Shown here piece by piece: positions 26,827 to 36,278 of a DNA stretch of 64,000 bases. Under the pieces are notes generated by a model. That model searched no databases, was not told the origin of the DNA, and saw only the letters and a list, made by a program, of their open reading frames with translations. This DNA is from Antarcticirhabdus aurantiaca (GTDB taxonomy: Bacteria > Pseudomonadota > Alphaproteobacteria > Rhizobiales > Rhizobiaceae): NCBI RefSeq assembly GCF_009765365.1, contig NZ_VTOM01000017.1, positions 1 to 64,000 of the forward strand. Direction: 5' to 3'. Within the stretch, counting starts at the first letter, position 1; each line of letters begins with the position of its first letter. The position numbers were made by a program, and so were the translations under genes.

Positions 26827-27084
26827 TTAGCGCCCGCTCTGCAGGCCGCCCGGCCGAGGCGCGAGGTCGCCGAAGCGGCGGTCGTCGTCGTCCGTGTCGA
26901 TGCCCACGGTGTCGTCGTCGGCAACGCCGATCGTGCCGTCGTCGCCGTCCACGGGATCGGGGTCGCCATCGTCCTCCGCGGCTTCGGCCTCGGCCTCCTC
27001 GGCCGCTTCGATGTCGGCGCCGTGCGCTTCCTCGGTGGTGCCGCCGGGCAGCGGGGCGCGTGCCGTCTCGTCGATCTCGGTCAT
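26827..27084 (-). CDS. Hypothetical acidic, probably disordered 85-aa protein
   Basis: Starts with MTEIDETARAPLPGG and continues with long runs of Asp and Glu (EAAEEAEAEAAEDDGDPDPVDGDD). No fold, signal or membrane segment. Such extremely acidic short proteins may chelate metals or be spurious; the reading frame is plausible by start codon and GC-skew of codon positions. No homologue recognised. Confidence 0.4.
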   Translation of the reverse strand: MTEIDETARAPLPGGTTEEAHGADIEAAEEAEAEAAEDDGDPDPVDGDDGTIGVADDDTVGIDTDDDDRRFGDLAPRPGGLQSGR

Positions 27085-27336
27085 GCCGGGTCTCCTCGTT
27101 GTGCCGTCTCGATGCGGAAGGCCGCAGGCGCGAGCCGGTTCCCCATCGGAGCTGCGGGAGGGCGACGGCCGGCTAAGGATCATCAACGATACCGCGCGAA
27201 ACCTCCGCCGCGGGACGACGTTTCAGAGGCATTTCGAGGGCCGCGCAATCCGGTCGAAACGATGCGCGGCTAATCCTCGACACCATCAGAACAGCGCCGC
27301 GATCCAAGCGGCCGGGGCACGAAACGGGGAACCTAT

Positions 27337-27435
27337 ATGACGATCGAAACCATGGTCTCGGTGTTCATCAACACGACGGCTCTCGCTGCCCTCGCGGCCG
27401 TCGGAAGCTTCGCCTACGTCTTCCTGATTCCGTGA
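27337..27435 (+). CDS. Small 32-aa single-membrane-helix protein
   Basis: The frame reads MTIETMVSVFINTTALAALAAVGSF and ends VFLIP. A ribosome-binding-like GGGGA lies seven bases before the ATG. Nearly the whole peptide is hydrophobic, so it would span the membrane once. A strong terminator lies 52 bases downstream and there is a 252-bp gap upstream for a promoter. These together make a real small membrane protein likely, although no homologue is known to me. Confidence 0.5.
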   Translation: MTIETMVSVFINTTALAALAAVGSFAYVFLIP

Positions 27436-27487
27436 GGCCAAGGAAGGCCAGGGCGCTCAGCGCCCTGCAACGAGACCCATGAAAAAA

Positions 27488-27528
27488 GGCTGGCGGCCTT
27501 CCGAGTTTCCTGCGGAAGGCCGCCAGCC
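27488..27528. terminator. Strong bidirectional rho-independent terminator
   Basis: A perfect 16-bp inverted repeat (arm GGCTGGCGGCCTTCCG) with a 9-base loop is flanked by six A on the left and TTTCATT on the right. It can end transcription of the 32-aa gene on the plus strand and of the 64-aa gene on the minus strand, which stops at 27570. Confidence 0.9.
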
Positions 27529-27569
27529 TTTCATTCGTCGGATCGCCGGATCGCGAAGTGGCCTTCGCT

Positions 27570-27764
27570 CTAATTCTCGCGGCCGAAGCCGCGGCGCACG
27601 TAGCCGGCCGAGACGACCCGGCTCATCTGGCCTTCGAGGAGGTGCTGACCGCGCACCAGACCGAGAATGGCCTTGCGCACGTCGCCGCCCGCCGCGGCGA
27701 TCACCTCGTCGACGAGATCGTCGAGATTGTCCTGCCCGTTCGTCTTCGCCGCCGCCTGGATCAT
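27570..27764 (-). CDS. Hypothetical 64-aa protein
   Basis: The sequence begins MIQAAAKTNGQDNLDDLVDEVIAAAGGDVRKAI and ends YVRRGFGREN. It is helical and soluble with no known domain; similar short proteins are annotated as conserved hypotheticals in rhizobia. The start at 27764 was chosen because an upstream extension is Arg/Thr-rich and not helical. The convergent terminator at 27488-27528 lies after its stop. Confidence 0.55.
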   Translation of the reverse strand: MIQAAAKTNGQDNLDDLVDEVIAAAGGDVRKAILGLVRGQHLLEGQMSRVVSAGYVRRGFGREN

Positions 27765-27915
27765 GGGTCGTCTCCTCGTCTCGCGGGTGAGCGTCGTCAC
27801 CCGTAGCGCGGAAGATGGACGCCTCGTTCCGGAAGGGCGACGCCGAATCAGCGATGATTCACAGGAAAGAACGATGACGGCGCAAAATCGCCGCCATCGC
27901 GGGAACCGGAGCGCG

Positions 27916-28536
27916 TCACGGGTAGAGGCGGCGCGTCGTCCAGCCCGCGCCCTCCGCGTCCCGCTCGAAGACGATGCGGTCGTGCAGCCGGAAGGCGCCG
28001 TCCTGCCAGAACTCGATGCGCGCCGGCACGATCCGGAAGCCCGACCAATGCGGCGGGCGCGGAACCGCCTCGTCCCCGAAGCGCGCCTCGATCTCGGCCA
28101 CCCGCGCTTCTAGGACCGCGCGGGATGCGAGCGGGCGGGACTGCTGCGAAGCCCAGGCGCCGATGCGGCTGCCGCGCGGGCGCGAATCGAAATAGGCGTC
28201 GGCCTCCGCCTCGCTCACCTGCTCCACCGCCCCCCTCACCCGCACCTGCCGCCGCTGCGTCTTCCAGTGGAAACAGAGCGCGGCGCGTGGATTGGCGAGG
28301 AGCTGGCGCCCCTTGTCGCTCTCGAAGTTCGTGTAGAAGGCGAAGCCCCGCTCGTCGACGCCGCGCATCAGGACCATGCGCGCATCGGGCATGCCGTCCG
28401 AATCGACGCTCGCCAGCGTCATGGCGGAGGGATCGTTCGGCTCGCTCGCCTCCGCATCCGCCAGCCAGCGGCGGAACAGGGCGATGGGATCGCGTCCCGC
28501 CGTTTCTTCATCGAGGGTTAAGGGTGGAGAAGCCAT
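27916..28536 (-). CDS. pdxH: Pyridoxamine 5'-phosphate oxidase
   Basis: A 206-aa FMN enzyme that oxidises pyridoxine or pyridoxamine 5'-phosphate to pyridoxal 5'-phosphate. Motifs: [52 protein letters not shown] (FMN site), [15 protein letters not shown] and the C-terminal [23 protein letters not shown]. Length and start match the family. It is divergent from the lipoprotein gene at 28596. Confidence 0.96.
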   Translation of the reverse strand: MASPPLTLDEETAGRDPIALFRRWLADAEASEPNDPSAMTLASVDSDGMPDARMVLMRGVDERGFAFYTNFESDKGRQLLANPRAALCFHWKTQRRQVRVRGAVEQVSEAEADAYFDSRPRGSRIGAWASQQSRPLASRAVLEARVAEIEARFGDEAVPRPPHWSGFRIVPARIEFWQDGAFRLHDRIVFERDAEGAGWTTRRLYP

Positions 28537-28595
28537 GATGGGATCCCAATTCGGTGCTGTGTCGCAAACGGCGCGTTGAACCCGCGCCGAACCAT

Positions 28596-29069
28596 ATGGT
28601 GGCCATGCCGTTCAACAAGAGCTTTCGCGTCGATCGCGTCCTGTTTGCCGCACCGGTCACGGCGATGCTGGCGCTCGGCGGCTGCGTCGTCTCGGGTCCG
28701 AGCCTCGACACGGTGGTCGACCGCGAAACGGTAACCGGGTCGATCGCCCCGCCGCCCGCCGAGCCGGCGCTCGACGCCATGCTGCCGACGATGACCGCGC
28801 CCGATCAGATCTCGGACCAGCGCATGGTGCGCAACGCCGTGTCGGCCGCCGACCTCTCGCGCGCCGGTGAGCCGGTGGCCTGGGCCAACTCCGAGACCGG
28901 GGCGAGCGGCACGATCACCGCCATCAACGAAACGCGGGAGGGCAGCCGCACCTGCCGCGCCTTCACCACCACGCGCCAGCGCTTCGACGGCATCGCCCTT
29001 TATTCGGGCGAGGCCTGCACGCGCGGCGCCGGCGAATGGGTGCTCGTCAGCTTCGCCGAGAATGGCTGA
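28596..29069 (+). CDS. Surface lipoprotein of the RT0821/Lpp0805 type
   Basis: A 157-aa protein with an N-terminal hydrophobic segment and lipobox LALGGC, then a Ser/Pro-rich linker and a C-terminal domain ([57 protein letters not shown]). The C-terminal part resembles the RT0821/Lpp0805 (17-kDa antigen-related) surface proteins. The two cysteines in that domain may form a disulfide. The ATG at 28596 or the one at 28605 could be the start. Its stop lies in a hairpin shared with the next, convergent gene. Confidence 0.7.
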   Translation: MVAMPFNKSFRVDRVLFAAPVTAMLALGGCVVSGPSLDTVVDRETVTGSIAPPPAEPALDAMLPTMTAPDQISDQRMVRNAVSAADLSRAGEPVAWANSETGASGTITAINETREGSRTCRAFTTTRQRFDGIALYSGEACTRGAGEWVLVSFAENG

Positions 29070-29084
29070 GCGGTTCGGCTCAGC
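29065..29084. terminator. Hairpin containing both stop codons of a convergent pair
   Basis: GCTGAGC-GGTTCG-GCTCAGC: a 7-bp perfect stem in which the TGA of the lipoprotein gene and the TCA (stop on the minus strand) of its neighbour lie in opposite arms. There is no U-tract, so any termination would be weak. Confidence 0.4.
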
Positions 29085-30378
29085 GGTCCAGAACGGCGAA
29101 ATAGCGCGCCCCGTCCTCCGTCAGCAGATCGCGCGCCTCGGCCAGCGGAACGACGAGAAGGTCGTCCTGGCAAGCCTGGAGGGCATGCGGCAGGCCATCC
29201 AGGGTGAAGACGAGGCTGTCCTGGCGGAAAAACACGGCAAGGTTCGTGCCGATGAAATCGTCCAGCGAGCAGCCGCCTTCCATGTCGGCGTCGAAACGCT
29301 TGCGCTTCGTGCGCACGAAGTCGGCGAGCGCGGCGTCCGGCCCCCAGGTCAGCATGTCCGGATCGACGCCGAACGCCTTCGGGTCGACCGGGTTCCCGTC
29401 GGCGTCGGTGGCCGTCCAGCCGCGCAGCAGGGTTTCCGGCTCGACGCGCGCACCGGTCGAGACGTCGGCGACGGTGTGGATCGTGTAGTTGTCGAAGTGA
29501 GCGCCGCCGCAGTAGAAGCTGCCGCTCTCGGTGAAGCCCATCAACCGCTCGGACAGGTGGTCGACGACGACGCTGCCGGCCTCGGGCGGCTCGAAGCCGT
29601 TGCTTCCCTCGCCCATCTGGCCGCTCCAGCCCATGCCGAGATAGGCTCGGGAGAGGCACGAAAAGGACGAGAACGAGCTCGATAAACGCTCGGCGGCGAG
29701 GAAGGCGTCGATCGGGGCGACGTCGGCGCGCCCGATCGACAAAACGGTCGGAAAGGCGAGGCCGATGCGCGGGTCCCGGTCGAAGCGGTAGACGCCCTCG
29801 CCCAGGCGCTCCTCGGCGCCGGCTTCCAGGGGCGCTTCCATCTTGAGGACGTCGAAGGGCAGACGCTCGAAGCTCGGCTCGTCGCTGCCGGTCTCGGTGA
29901 ACAGCGCCGATTGCGGATCGAGCGCGTCGAAAGGGGCGTAATCGGTCTCTTCCACGCTGCGCGCGCCCCGGCGCTCCAGGGCGACGGGCAGCGACTGGGT
30001 GGAGCCCGCCTTGGTCCAGCTGCCCGACAAGCGCGTCCCGTCGCTCTCGCTTCGCAGCTGCCAGGTCGCTCCGACGGGGTAAACGCCGTCCTCGCGCGCC
30101 AGACCGTCCGGGCCGGCGCAGAGCGCCGGGGTGCACGGCGCTTCCTCCGTCAGGGTCAGGCCGCCGTCGCCCCCGCCGTGGAGCGGAATGTCGATGCCTT
30201 TGGAAATATAAGCGTAGCGCCCGATCGATACGGCGCCGCCCTCGTCCGGCCGCACGAGTTCGACCACCACCGGTAGCGTTCCAAGCGTGCCCGAATAGGT
30301 CACGGCTTCGGCGGCGAGCGCGGGGACGGCCGTCCCCACAACAAGGGCGGCGAGGCCGCTCGTCACGATCGGGCGCAT
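29080..30378 (-). CDS. Exported hypothetical protein, 432 aa
   Basis: A protein with signal peptide (residues 1-22, LAALVVGTAVPALA). The C-terminal third (ESGSFYCGGAHFDNYTIHTVADVSTGARVEPETLL and LLVVPLAEARDLLTEDG) resembles DUF3298/RsiV-type periplasmic domains, and the N-terminal part is beta-rich. Several cysteines are present. I do not know its function. The gene is convergent with the lipoprotein gene, and their ends overlap in a hairpin. Promoter would lie in 30379-30601, which has no other gene. Confidence 0.7.
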   Translation of the reverse strand: MRPIVTSGLAALVVGTAVPALAAEAVTYSGTLGTLPVVVELVRPDEGGAVSIGRYAYISKGIDIPLHGGGDGGLTLTEEAPCTPALCAGPDGLAREDGVYPVGATWQLRSESDGTRLSGSWTKAGSTQSLPVALERRGARSVEETDYAPFDALDPQSALFTETGSDEPSFERLPFDVLKMEAPLEAGAEERLGEGVYRFDRDPRIGLAFPTVLSIGRADVAPIDAFLAAERLSSSFSSFSCLSRAYLGMGWSGQMGEGSNGFEPPEAGSVVVDHLSERLMGFTESGSFYCGGAHFDNYTIHTVADVSTGARVEPETLLRGWTATDADGNPVDPKAFGVDPDMLTWGPDAALADFVRTKRKRFDADMEGGCSLDDFIGTNLAVFFRQDSLVFTLDGLPHALQACQDDLLVVPLAEARDLLTEDGARYFAVLDR

Positions 30379-30601
30379 GCGGGGGGTGTTCCGTGTTCGG
30401 ATGGGTTCCGCGGGTCGATTAGCAGGGAACGGCGCGCCGCGCGAGCGGCGCGCCTCAACCGCTGATCAAGGGCGCGCCTCTTAACAGGGCCGTGATGGGC
30501 CGCCATATAGAGGTGTCGAAAGGCCGGGCTCTCCGCACCGGCCGCCAGCCAGTCTCCGCCTCCTCCGGAGGCCGACCTTCCCGAAGGAACGACACCCGAC
30601 G

Positions 30602-31588
30602 ATGCGCGACCCCTATTCCGTTCTGGGCGTTGCCAAGAACGCGAGCGAGAAGGACATCAAGTCGGCCTTCCGCAAGCTTGCCAAGAAGTACCATCCGGAC
30701 ACCAACGCGGACGATCCGACCGCGCAGGCGCGCTTTGCCGAGATCAGCCAGGCCTACGAGATCCTCGGCGACAAGGACAAGCGCGGCCAGTTCGACCGCG
30801 GCGAGATCGACGCGGAGGGCAAGCCGAAGTTCGCGGGCTTCTCCGGCTTCGGCGGCGGGAGCGGCGGGGCCAGCGCCAATCCGTTCGGCGGACGGGCGGG
30901 CGCCGGGGGCTTCGACTTCCGGTCGGCCGGCGGGGGCGGCCCGCAGGGCTTCGAGTTCCGCTCGGGCGGAGGCGGCGGCGAAGGCGTCTTCTCCGACATC
31001 TTCGAGCAGGCCTTCGGGGGCTTCGGCGGCGCGCGGCGCGGCAGCGCCGGAGGCGGCGCGCGCGTCCCGACCAAGGGCGAGGATCTGCGCGCCACGCTCA
31101 AGGTCCGCCTCGAGGACACGGTGGGCGAGGAGAAGGTCGAGGCGATCTTTCCCTCCGGCAAGCGCCTCGCCATCCGCCTGCCGGACGGCGTGGAGAACGG
31201 GCAGGTCATCCGCTTGAAGGGCCAGGGCCAGCCCTCGGTCTCCGGCGGCGAGCCGGGCGACGCGCTGGTGACGATCGAGTTCGCCGAGCATCCGCGCTTC
31301 CGGGTCGAGGGGCGCGACCTCGTCGGCACCGTGCGCGTGCCGCTCGCCGACGCGGTGCTGGGCGGCAAGGTCTTCGTGGCGACGCTGGGTGGGCGCGTGG
31401 CGATGAACATCAAGCCCTGGACCGATTTCGGGCGCACGCTGCGCCTGAAGGGCAAGGGCCTGTCCACCAAAGGCGGCGGCCACGGCGACCTGCGCGTCAC
31501 CGTCGAGATCGCCCTGCCCGAGGGGGGAGATCCGGAGCTGACGGCGCTGATGAAGGCGCGGCGGGAGGCGTCCGGCGGGGAAGACTGA
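30602..31588 (+). CDS. DnaJ-family co-chaperone (CbpA/DnaJ C-terminal type)
   Basis: A 328-aa type II Hsp40. Residues 1-70 are the J domain with the HPD motif at 31-33, which stimulates DnaK ATPase. A Gly/Phe-rich linker (about 75-150) follows, then the two beta-sandwich substrate-binding domains and no zinc-finger cysteines. The missing zinc finger distinguishes it from DnaJ itself and fits CbpA. It is followed by fabI on the same strand after 150 bases. Confidence 0.9.
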   Translation: MRDPYSVLGVAKNASEKDIKSAFRKLAKKYHPDTNADDPTAQARFAEISQAYEILGDKDKRGQFDRGEIDAEGKPKFAGFSGFGGGSGGASANPFGGRAGAGGFDFRSAGGGGPQGFEFRSGGGGGEGVFSDIFEQAFGGFGGARRGSAGGGARVPTKGEDLRATLKVRLEDTVGEEKVEAIFPSGKRLAIRLPDGVENGQVIRLKGQGQPSVSGGEPGDALVTIEFAEHPRFRVEGRDLVGTVRVPLADAVLGGKVFVATLGGRVAMNIKPWTDFGRTLRLKGKGLSTKGGGHGDLRVTVEIALPEGGDPELTALMKARREASGGED

Positions 31589-31738
31589 TCCCGCCGCGAC
31601 GGGCCGGCGCTCCGCTCCGCGCTTGAAGCGTGGCGCGTGGCTGTGCCATACCCGCCGCGGACGCACCCCTTCCAGCCAGGCTTCACGTCTCGTGCCGGCC
31701 CGGGTGCCCGAGGGACGGCATACGCGAAGGTTTCCCCG

Positions 31739-32560
31739 ATGACCCAATCCACCGGCCTGATGAACGGCAAGCGCGGGCTCGTGATGGGTGTCGCCAACAA
31801 CCGCTCGATCGCCTACGGCATCGCCAAGGCGCTGGCGCGCGAGGGCGCCGAGATCGCCCTCACCTACCAGGGCGATGCGCTCAAGAAGCGCGTCGAGCCG
31901 CTCGCGGCCGAACTCGGCGCGGTGCTCGCCGGCCACTGCGACGTGGCGGACGCGGCGACGATCGACGCGGTCTTCGCGGGGCTCGAGCAGCGCTGGGGCA
32001 AGATCGACTTCCTCGTCCACGCCATCGGCTTCTCCGACAAGGACGAGCTGACCGGGCGCTACGTCGACACGAGCGAAGGCAACTTCACCAAGACCATGCT
32101 GATCTCGGTCTACTCGCTGACGGCGGTCGCCCAGCGCGCCGAGAAGCTGATGACCGAGGGCGGCTCGATCCTGACGCTGACCTATTACGGCGCCGAGAAG
32201 GTGATGCCGCACTACAACGTCATGGGCGTCGCCAAGGCGGCCCTGGAGGCGTCGGTGCGCTACCTCGCGGTCGACCTCGGCAACAAGGCGATCCGCGTCA
32301 ACGCGATCTCGGCCGGCCCCATCAAGACGCTGGCCGCCTCCGGCATCGGCGACTTCCGCTACATCCTGAAGTGGAACGAGTACAATTCGCCCTTGAAGCG
32401 CACGGTCACGATCGACGAGGTCGGCAACTCCGCCCTCTACTTCCTGTCGGATTATTCGAGCGCGGTGACGGGCGAGGTCCACCACGTCGATTCGGGCTAC
32501 CACACGATCGGCATGAAGGCCGTCGACGCGCCCGACATTTCCGTCGTCAAGGACGCCTGA
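31739..32560 (+). CDS. fabI: Enoyl-[acyl-carrier-protein] reductase (NADH)
   Basis: A 273-aa short-chain dehydrogenase-like reductase for the last step of each fatty-acid elongation cycle. Cofactor-binding start GKRGLVMGVANNRSIAYGIA, the YNVMGVAK catalytic Tyr-x6-Lys motif, and the tail NSALYFLSDYSSAVTGEVHHVDSGYH are all typical. The ATG at 31739 was chosen by family length; a 34-codon extension exists. Rhizobia often carry two FabI copies. Confidence 0.94.
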   Translation: MTQSTGLMNGKRGLVMGVANNRSIAYGIAKALAREGAEIALTYQGDALKKRVEPLAAELGAVLAGHCDVADAATIDAVFAGLEQRWGKIDFLVHAIGFSDKDELTGRYVDTSEGNFTKTMLISVYSLTAVAQRAEKLMTEGGSILTLTYYGAEKVMPHYNVMGVAKAALEASVRYLAVDLGNKAIRVNAISAGPIKTLAASGIGDFRYILKWNEYNSPLKRTVTIDEVGNSALYFLSDYSSAVTGEVHHVDSGYHTIGMKAVDAPDISVVKDA

Positions 32561-32580
32561 GGCGCTTCTTCGTCCACCTC

Positions 32581-33174
32581 ATGACGCATCAGCTCTATCT
32601 CTGCCGCCACGGCGAGACCGCCTGGAACGCCGAGCGGCGCTTCCAGGGACAGGTCGACATCCCGCTCGACGCGCTCGGCCGCATACAGGCCAAGCGCAAC
32701 GGGCGCTATCTCCGCAACGTCCTGGGCAACAGCGTCTCCGAGTTCGGCTTCCTGTCCTCGCCGCTCGGCCGCTCGGTCGAGACGATGCGCATCATCCGCT
32801 ACGAGCTGGGGCTCGAGCCCGACGACTTCGCGCGCGACGACCGCTTGAAGGAGGTGCATTTCGGCGACTGGCAGGGCTCGACCCTGACCGAGCTGGAAGC
32901 GCGCTTGCCCGGCGTTTCGGCGCAGCGCTCGGCCGACAAGTGGAACTTCCTGCCCCCGGGACCCGGCGCCGAGACCCTGGCGGATCTCGAACGCCGCGTC
33001 GCGCCGGTGTTCGAAGGGTTCGATCGGCCGATGATCGTCACCGCACATGGCGGCGTGACGCGGGCTTATCTCCGGCGCTTCGCCGGCTGGAGCGAGCGGG
33101 AGGCCGCCCGGATCGACGTGCCGCAGGACCGGATCCTCGCGATCACCGGCGAGGGCCGTGTCGACTGGGTCTGA
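32581..33174 (+). CDS. Histidine phosphatase family protein (phosphoglycerate-mutase-like)
   Basis: A 197-aa protein of the histidine phosphatase superfamily with the catalytic RHGE motif ([11 protein letters not shown]), a second histidine in [15 protein letters not shown], and the acid [14 protein letters not shown]. Substrate may be a sugar phosphate or a nucleotide; not decidable here. It starts 20 bases after fabI and may be cotranscribed. Confidence 0.88.
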   Translation: MTHQLYLCRHGETAWNAERRFQGQVDIPLDALGRIQAKRNGRYLRNVLGNSVSEFGFLSSPLGRSVETMRIIRYELGLEPDDFARDDRLKEVHFGDWQGSTLTELEARLPGVSAQRSADKWNFLPPGPGAETLADLERRVAPVFEGFDRPMIVTAHGGVTRAYLRRFAGWSEREAARIDVPQDRILAITGEGRVDWV

Positions 33175-33232
33175 GGTCGAAGCGCACCGGCCGAGGGTCT
33201 CGCCGGCGCGCCATCCGAAGGGTCGGCCGCTG

Positions 33233-33487
33233 TCAGCCGACGAGACGCAGCGCCGGCACCACGGGCGTCGTCGGATCGAGCAGGACCAGCACCTGCATGC
33301 CCGGCTTCACCGCCTCGTAGTCGAAGGCGTGCGGCAGCTCGAAGGTCGATCCGTCGTCGAGGACCAGGAGCGAGCGCTCCTCGTCGATCTCCGACACCGT
33401 GCCGCTCGCTTCCTCCGCCTTGGCGGGGATGTTCATCGAGACAGACAGGAAGGAGCACGCGAAGAAGGCGATGATCTTTCTGGTCAT
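33233..33487 (-). CDS. DUF1344 exported protein
   Basis: An 84-aa protein with a signal peptide ([20 protein letters not shown]) and a small beta domain [39 protein letters not shown], the DUF1344 pattern found in rhizobia. Function unknown. The start at 33487 was chosen because the signal peptide begins there. It is convergent with the phosphatase gene. Confidence 0.82.
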   Translation of the reverse strand: MTRKIIAFFACSFLSVSMNIPAKAEEASGTVSEIDEERSLLVLDDGSTFELPHAFDYEAVKPGMQVLVLLDPTTPVVPALRLVG

Positions 33488-33742
33488 GGTGACTGCTACC
33501 CTCGTTTTTTCATGGCTTGCCTCGTCCCGCGCTCCGCGTCCCGTCCCCCGGAGCGCGCGGCGCGGCGCAGCCGGTTCCGTCCGCTTCGGAACCGCTTGCC
33601 GGCAAAATTTCGTTCTCGATTGTGTCAAATGTCGTACCTCAGCGCGGCGCGACAACGACCTTTCTATCTATTTGACGCTCATGGTGAAGCTGCCGTAAAC
33701 GCGGCGGCCTCGCTTCTCGATTTTCACGCCGGTGGTCGCCCC

Positions 33743-34834
33743 ATGTCACACAACAGCTTCGGCCATCTGTTTCGGGTCACCACCTGGGGGGAAAGCCATG
33801 GGCCGGCGATCGGTTGCGTGGTGGACGGCCTGCCGCCCGGCCTTTCCTTCACGCAGGGCGACATCCAGGACCTCCTCGACAAGCGCCGTCCGGGCCAGTC
33901 GCGCTTCACGACGCAGCGCCGCGAGCCGGACGAGGTGAAGGTGCTCTCCGGCGTGGTGGAAGGACCGAACCTCGGCGAGCTGATCTCGACGGGAACGCCG
34001 ATCGCGCTGGAGATCCAGAACGTCGACCAGCGCTCCAAGGACTACGCCAACATCGCGCAGTCCTACCGGCCGGGCCACGCCGACATCGCCTACGACATGA
34101 AGTACGGCCTGCGCGACCATCGCGGCGGCGGGCGCTCCTCCGCGCGCGAAACGGCCTGCCGCGTGGCGGCGGGGGCGCTGGCGCGGCTCGTCGTGCCGGG
34201 CGTCACCATCCGCGGCGCGCTCGTCCAGATCGGCGCCGACCGCATCGACCGGGCGAACTGGGACTGGGACGAAGTTTCGAACAATCCGTTCTTCTGCCCG
34301 GACCGAGAGGCCGCGGCGCGCTGGGAAGGTCTCCTCGACGGCGTGCGCAAGAGCGGGTCCTCGGTCGGTGCGGTGATCGAGATCGTCGCGGAGAACGTGC
34401 CCGCTGGCCTCGGCGCGCCCCTCTACGGCAAGCTCGACGCCGACATCGCGGCGAACCTGATGTCGATCAACGCGGTCAAGGGCGTCGAGATCGGCGAGGG
34501 CTTCGCCGCGGCCGAGCTGTCGGGCGAGGACAATGCCGACGAGATCCGCAACGGGCCGGACGGCAAGCCCGTCTTCCTGTCGAACCATGCCGGCGGCATT
34601 CTCGGCGGCATCTCGACGGGCCAGCCGATCGTCGCGCGCTTCGCGGTCAAGCCGACCTCCTCGATCCTCACTCCCCGCCGCTCGATCGACGCGAACGGCC
34701 AGGAGGTCGATGTGATGACCAAGGGGCGGCACGACCCCTGCGTCGGCATCCGAGCGGTGCCGATCGGCGAGGCGATGATCGCCTGCGCGCTCGCCGACCA
34801 CGCCTTGCGCCACCGCGGCCAGACCGGCCGCTGA
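33743..34834 (+). CDS. aroC: Chorismate synthase
   Basis: A 363-aa enzyme that makes chorismate from EPSP using reduced FMN, the last step of the shikimate pathway. Motifs: [56 protein letters not shown] and [16 protein letters not shown]. The ATG at 33743 gives the standard N-terminus [12 protein letters not shown] 255-bp region separates it from the divergent DUF1344 gene and should hold its promoter. Confidence 0.96.
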   Translation: MSHNSFGHLFRVTTWGESHGPAIGCVVDGLPPGLSFTQGDIQDLLDKRRPGQSRFTTQRREPDEVKVLSGVVEGPNLGELISTGTPIALEIQNVDQRSKDYANIAQSYRPGHADIAYDMKYGLRDHRGGGRSSARETACRVAAGALARLVVPGVTIRGALVQIGADRIDRANWDWDEVSNNPFFCPDREAAARWEGLLDGVRKSGSSVGAVIEIVAENVPAGLGAPLYGKLDADIAANLMSINAVKGVEIGEGFAAAELSGEDNADEIRNGPDGKPVFLSNHAGGILGGISTGQPIVARFAVKPTSSILTPRRSIDANGQEVDVMTKGRHDPCVGIRAVPIGEAMIACALADHALRHRGQTGR

Positions 34835-34919
34835 CGCGAATTGCCGGGAACCGCCCCGGCACTATCTCCGACGCTTCCGGGCAAGGCCGGGTCATCGACG
34901 CGCGAGGACGCTCTTCCCC

Positions 34920-35852
34920 GTGAACAACACCCGGCTCTTCTTCCATCCGATCTTTGCCGAGCACCTGACCGGCCCCGGCCACCCCGAGCGGCCGGACCGC
35001 ATTCGGGCCGTCGAGGCGGCGCTGGAGGACGAGGCCTTCCAGAACCTCGACCGGGCCGAGTGCCCCGAAGCGCCGCTCGAGGCGATCTATCGCTGCCATC
35101 CGGAAGACTTCGTCCGCAAGCTCGCCAAGGCGGTGCCGGTGGAAGGCTTGGCGCGCATCGACGGCGACACGCTGATGAGCCCGAAGAGCTTCGCCGCGGC
35201 CCTCCACGGCGTCGGCGGCGCGGTGCAGGCGGTGGACGACGTGGTCTCCGGCAGCGCGCGCAACGCCTTCGTCGCCGCCCGCCCGCCCGGCCACCACGCC
35301 GAGCGCGGCACGGCCATGGGCTTCTGCCTGTTCAACCAGGCGGCGATCGCGGCCCGGCACGCGCAAGTCCGGCACGGGCTGGAGCGGGTCGCCATCGTCG
35401 ATTGGGACGTCCATCACGGCAACGGCACGCAGGACATCTTCTTCGACGACGCGACTGTCCTCTACGCCTCCACCCACCAGATGCCGCTCTATCCCGGTAC
35501 GGGCGCCGCGAGCGAGCGCGGCACGCACGACACCATGGTCAACGCGCCCCTGTCGGCCGGCGACGGCAGCGACACCTTCCGCGAGGCCTTCGAGGTGCGG
35601 ATCCTGCCCGCCCTTCACGCCTTTCAGCCGGACCTCGTGATCGTCTCGGCCGGCTTCGACGCCCATCACCGGGACCCGCTCGGGAGCCTTCGCCTGACCG
35701 AGGCCGACTTCGACTGGGCGACGGGCAAGCTCCTCGACGTCGCCGAGCGCCATGCGGGCGGGCGGCTTGTGAGCCTTCTCGAAGGAGGCTACGACCTTCA
35801 GGGCCTCGGCTCCTCCGTCGCCGCTCACGTCAAGCGGCTGATGACCGGCTGA
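34920..35852 (+). CDS. Histone deacetylase-family deacylase
   Basis: A 310-aa arginase-fold metal enzyme of the class II HDAC type. Active-site features: [19 protein letters not shown] (catalytic His pair), [14 protein letters not shown] (metal Asp and His), [14 protein letters not shown] (metal Asp) and EGGYDL (transition-state Tyr). Bacterial members deacetylate polyamines or acetoin-pathway proteins; the actual substrate is open. It starts with GTG at 34920. xseB follows after 19 bases. Confidence 0.9.
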   Translation: MNNTRLFFHPIFAEHLTGPGHPERPDRIRAVEAALEDEAFQNLDRAECPEAPLEAIYRCHPEDFVRKLAKAVPVEGLARIDGDTLMSPKSFAAALHGVGGAVQAVDDVVSGSARNAFVAARPPGHHAERGTAMGFCLFNQAAIAARHAQVRHGLERVAIVDWDVHHGNGTQDIFFDDATVLYASTHQMPLYPGTGAASERGTHDTMVNAPLSAGDGSDTFREAFEVRILPALHAFQPDLVIVSAGFDAHHRDPLGSLRLTEADFDWATGKLLDVAERHAGGRLVSLLEGGYDLQGLGSSVAAHVKRLMTG

Positions 35853-35871
35853 ACCTCGAAAGCGTTGTCCC

Positions 35872-36144
35872 ATGTCCGATCTCAACGAGCCCGTCCTTCC
35901 GCCGGACGATTCCGACGTCAAGCGCATGAGCTTCGAGGAGGCGCTCGCCGAGCTGGAGCGAATCGTCTCGCAGCTGGAGCGCGGCGACGTGCCGCTCGAC
36001 CGCTCGATCCGCATCTACGAGCGCGGCGAGAAGCTGAAGAGCCATTGCGACCGGCTGCTCACGGCCGCCGAGGACAAGGTCGAGAAGATCAAGCTGAACC
36101 GCGCCGGCAAGCCGACCGGCACCGAGCCGCTCGACTCCGCCTGA
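35872..36144 (+). CDS. xseB: Exodeoxyribonuclease VII small subunit
   Basis: A 90-aa all-helical subunit ([45 protein letters not shown]). With XseA it degrades single-stranded DNA from both ends. XseA is not in the window. The gene is between the deacylase and dxs, a frequent alphaproteobacterial order. Confidence 0.93.
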   Translation: MSDLNEPVLPPDDSDVKRMSFEEALAELERIVSQLERGDVPLDRSIRIYERGEKLKSHCDRLLTAAEDKVEKIKLNRAGKPTGTEPLDSA

Positions 36145-36278
36145 CGGCGCCCGATCGCGGGCCGCGACGGCGCAGTCGCCGACGCGGCAACGTCGCACGC
36201 CTTGATCGAGCGGATTTCGAACCGATCTAACAACGAATTGTCTGTTTCCAGCCCCCGCACCTCGGAGGTTTCCTTCTC

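Noticed and set aside
30455-32503. A 682-codon minus-strand frame opposite the DnaJ and fabI genes
   Set aside because: Same mirror effect; fabI and the J domain are unambiguous.
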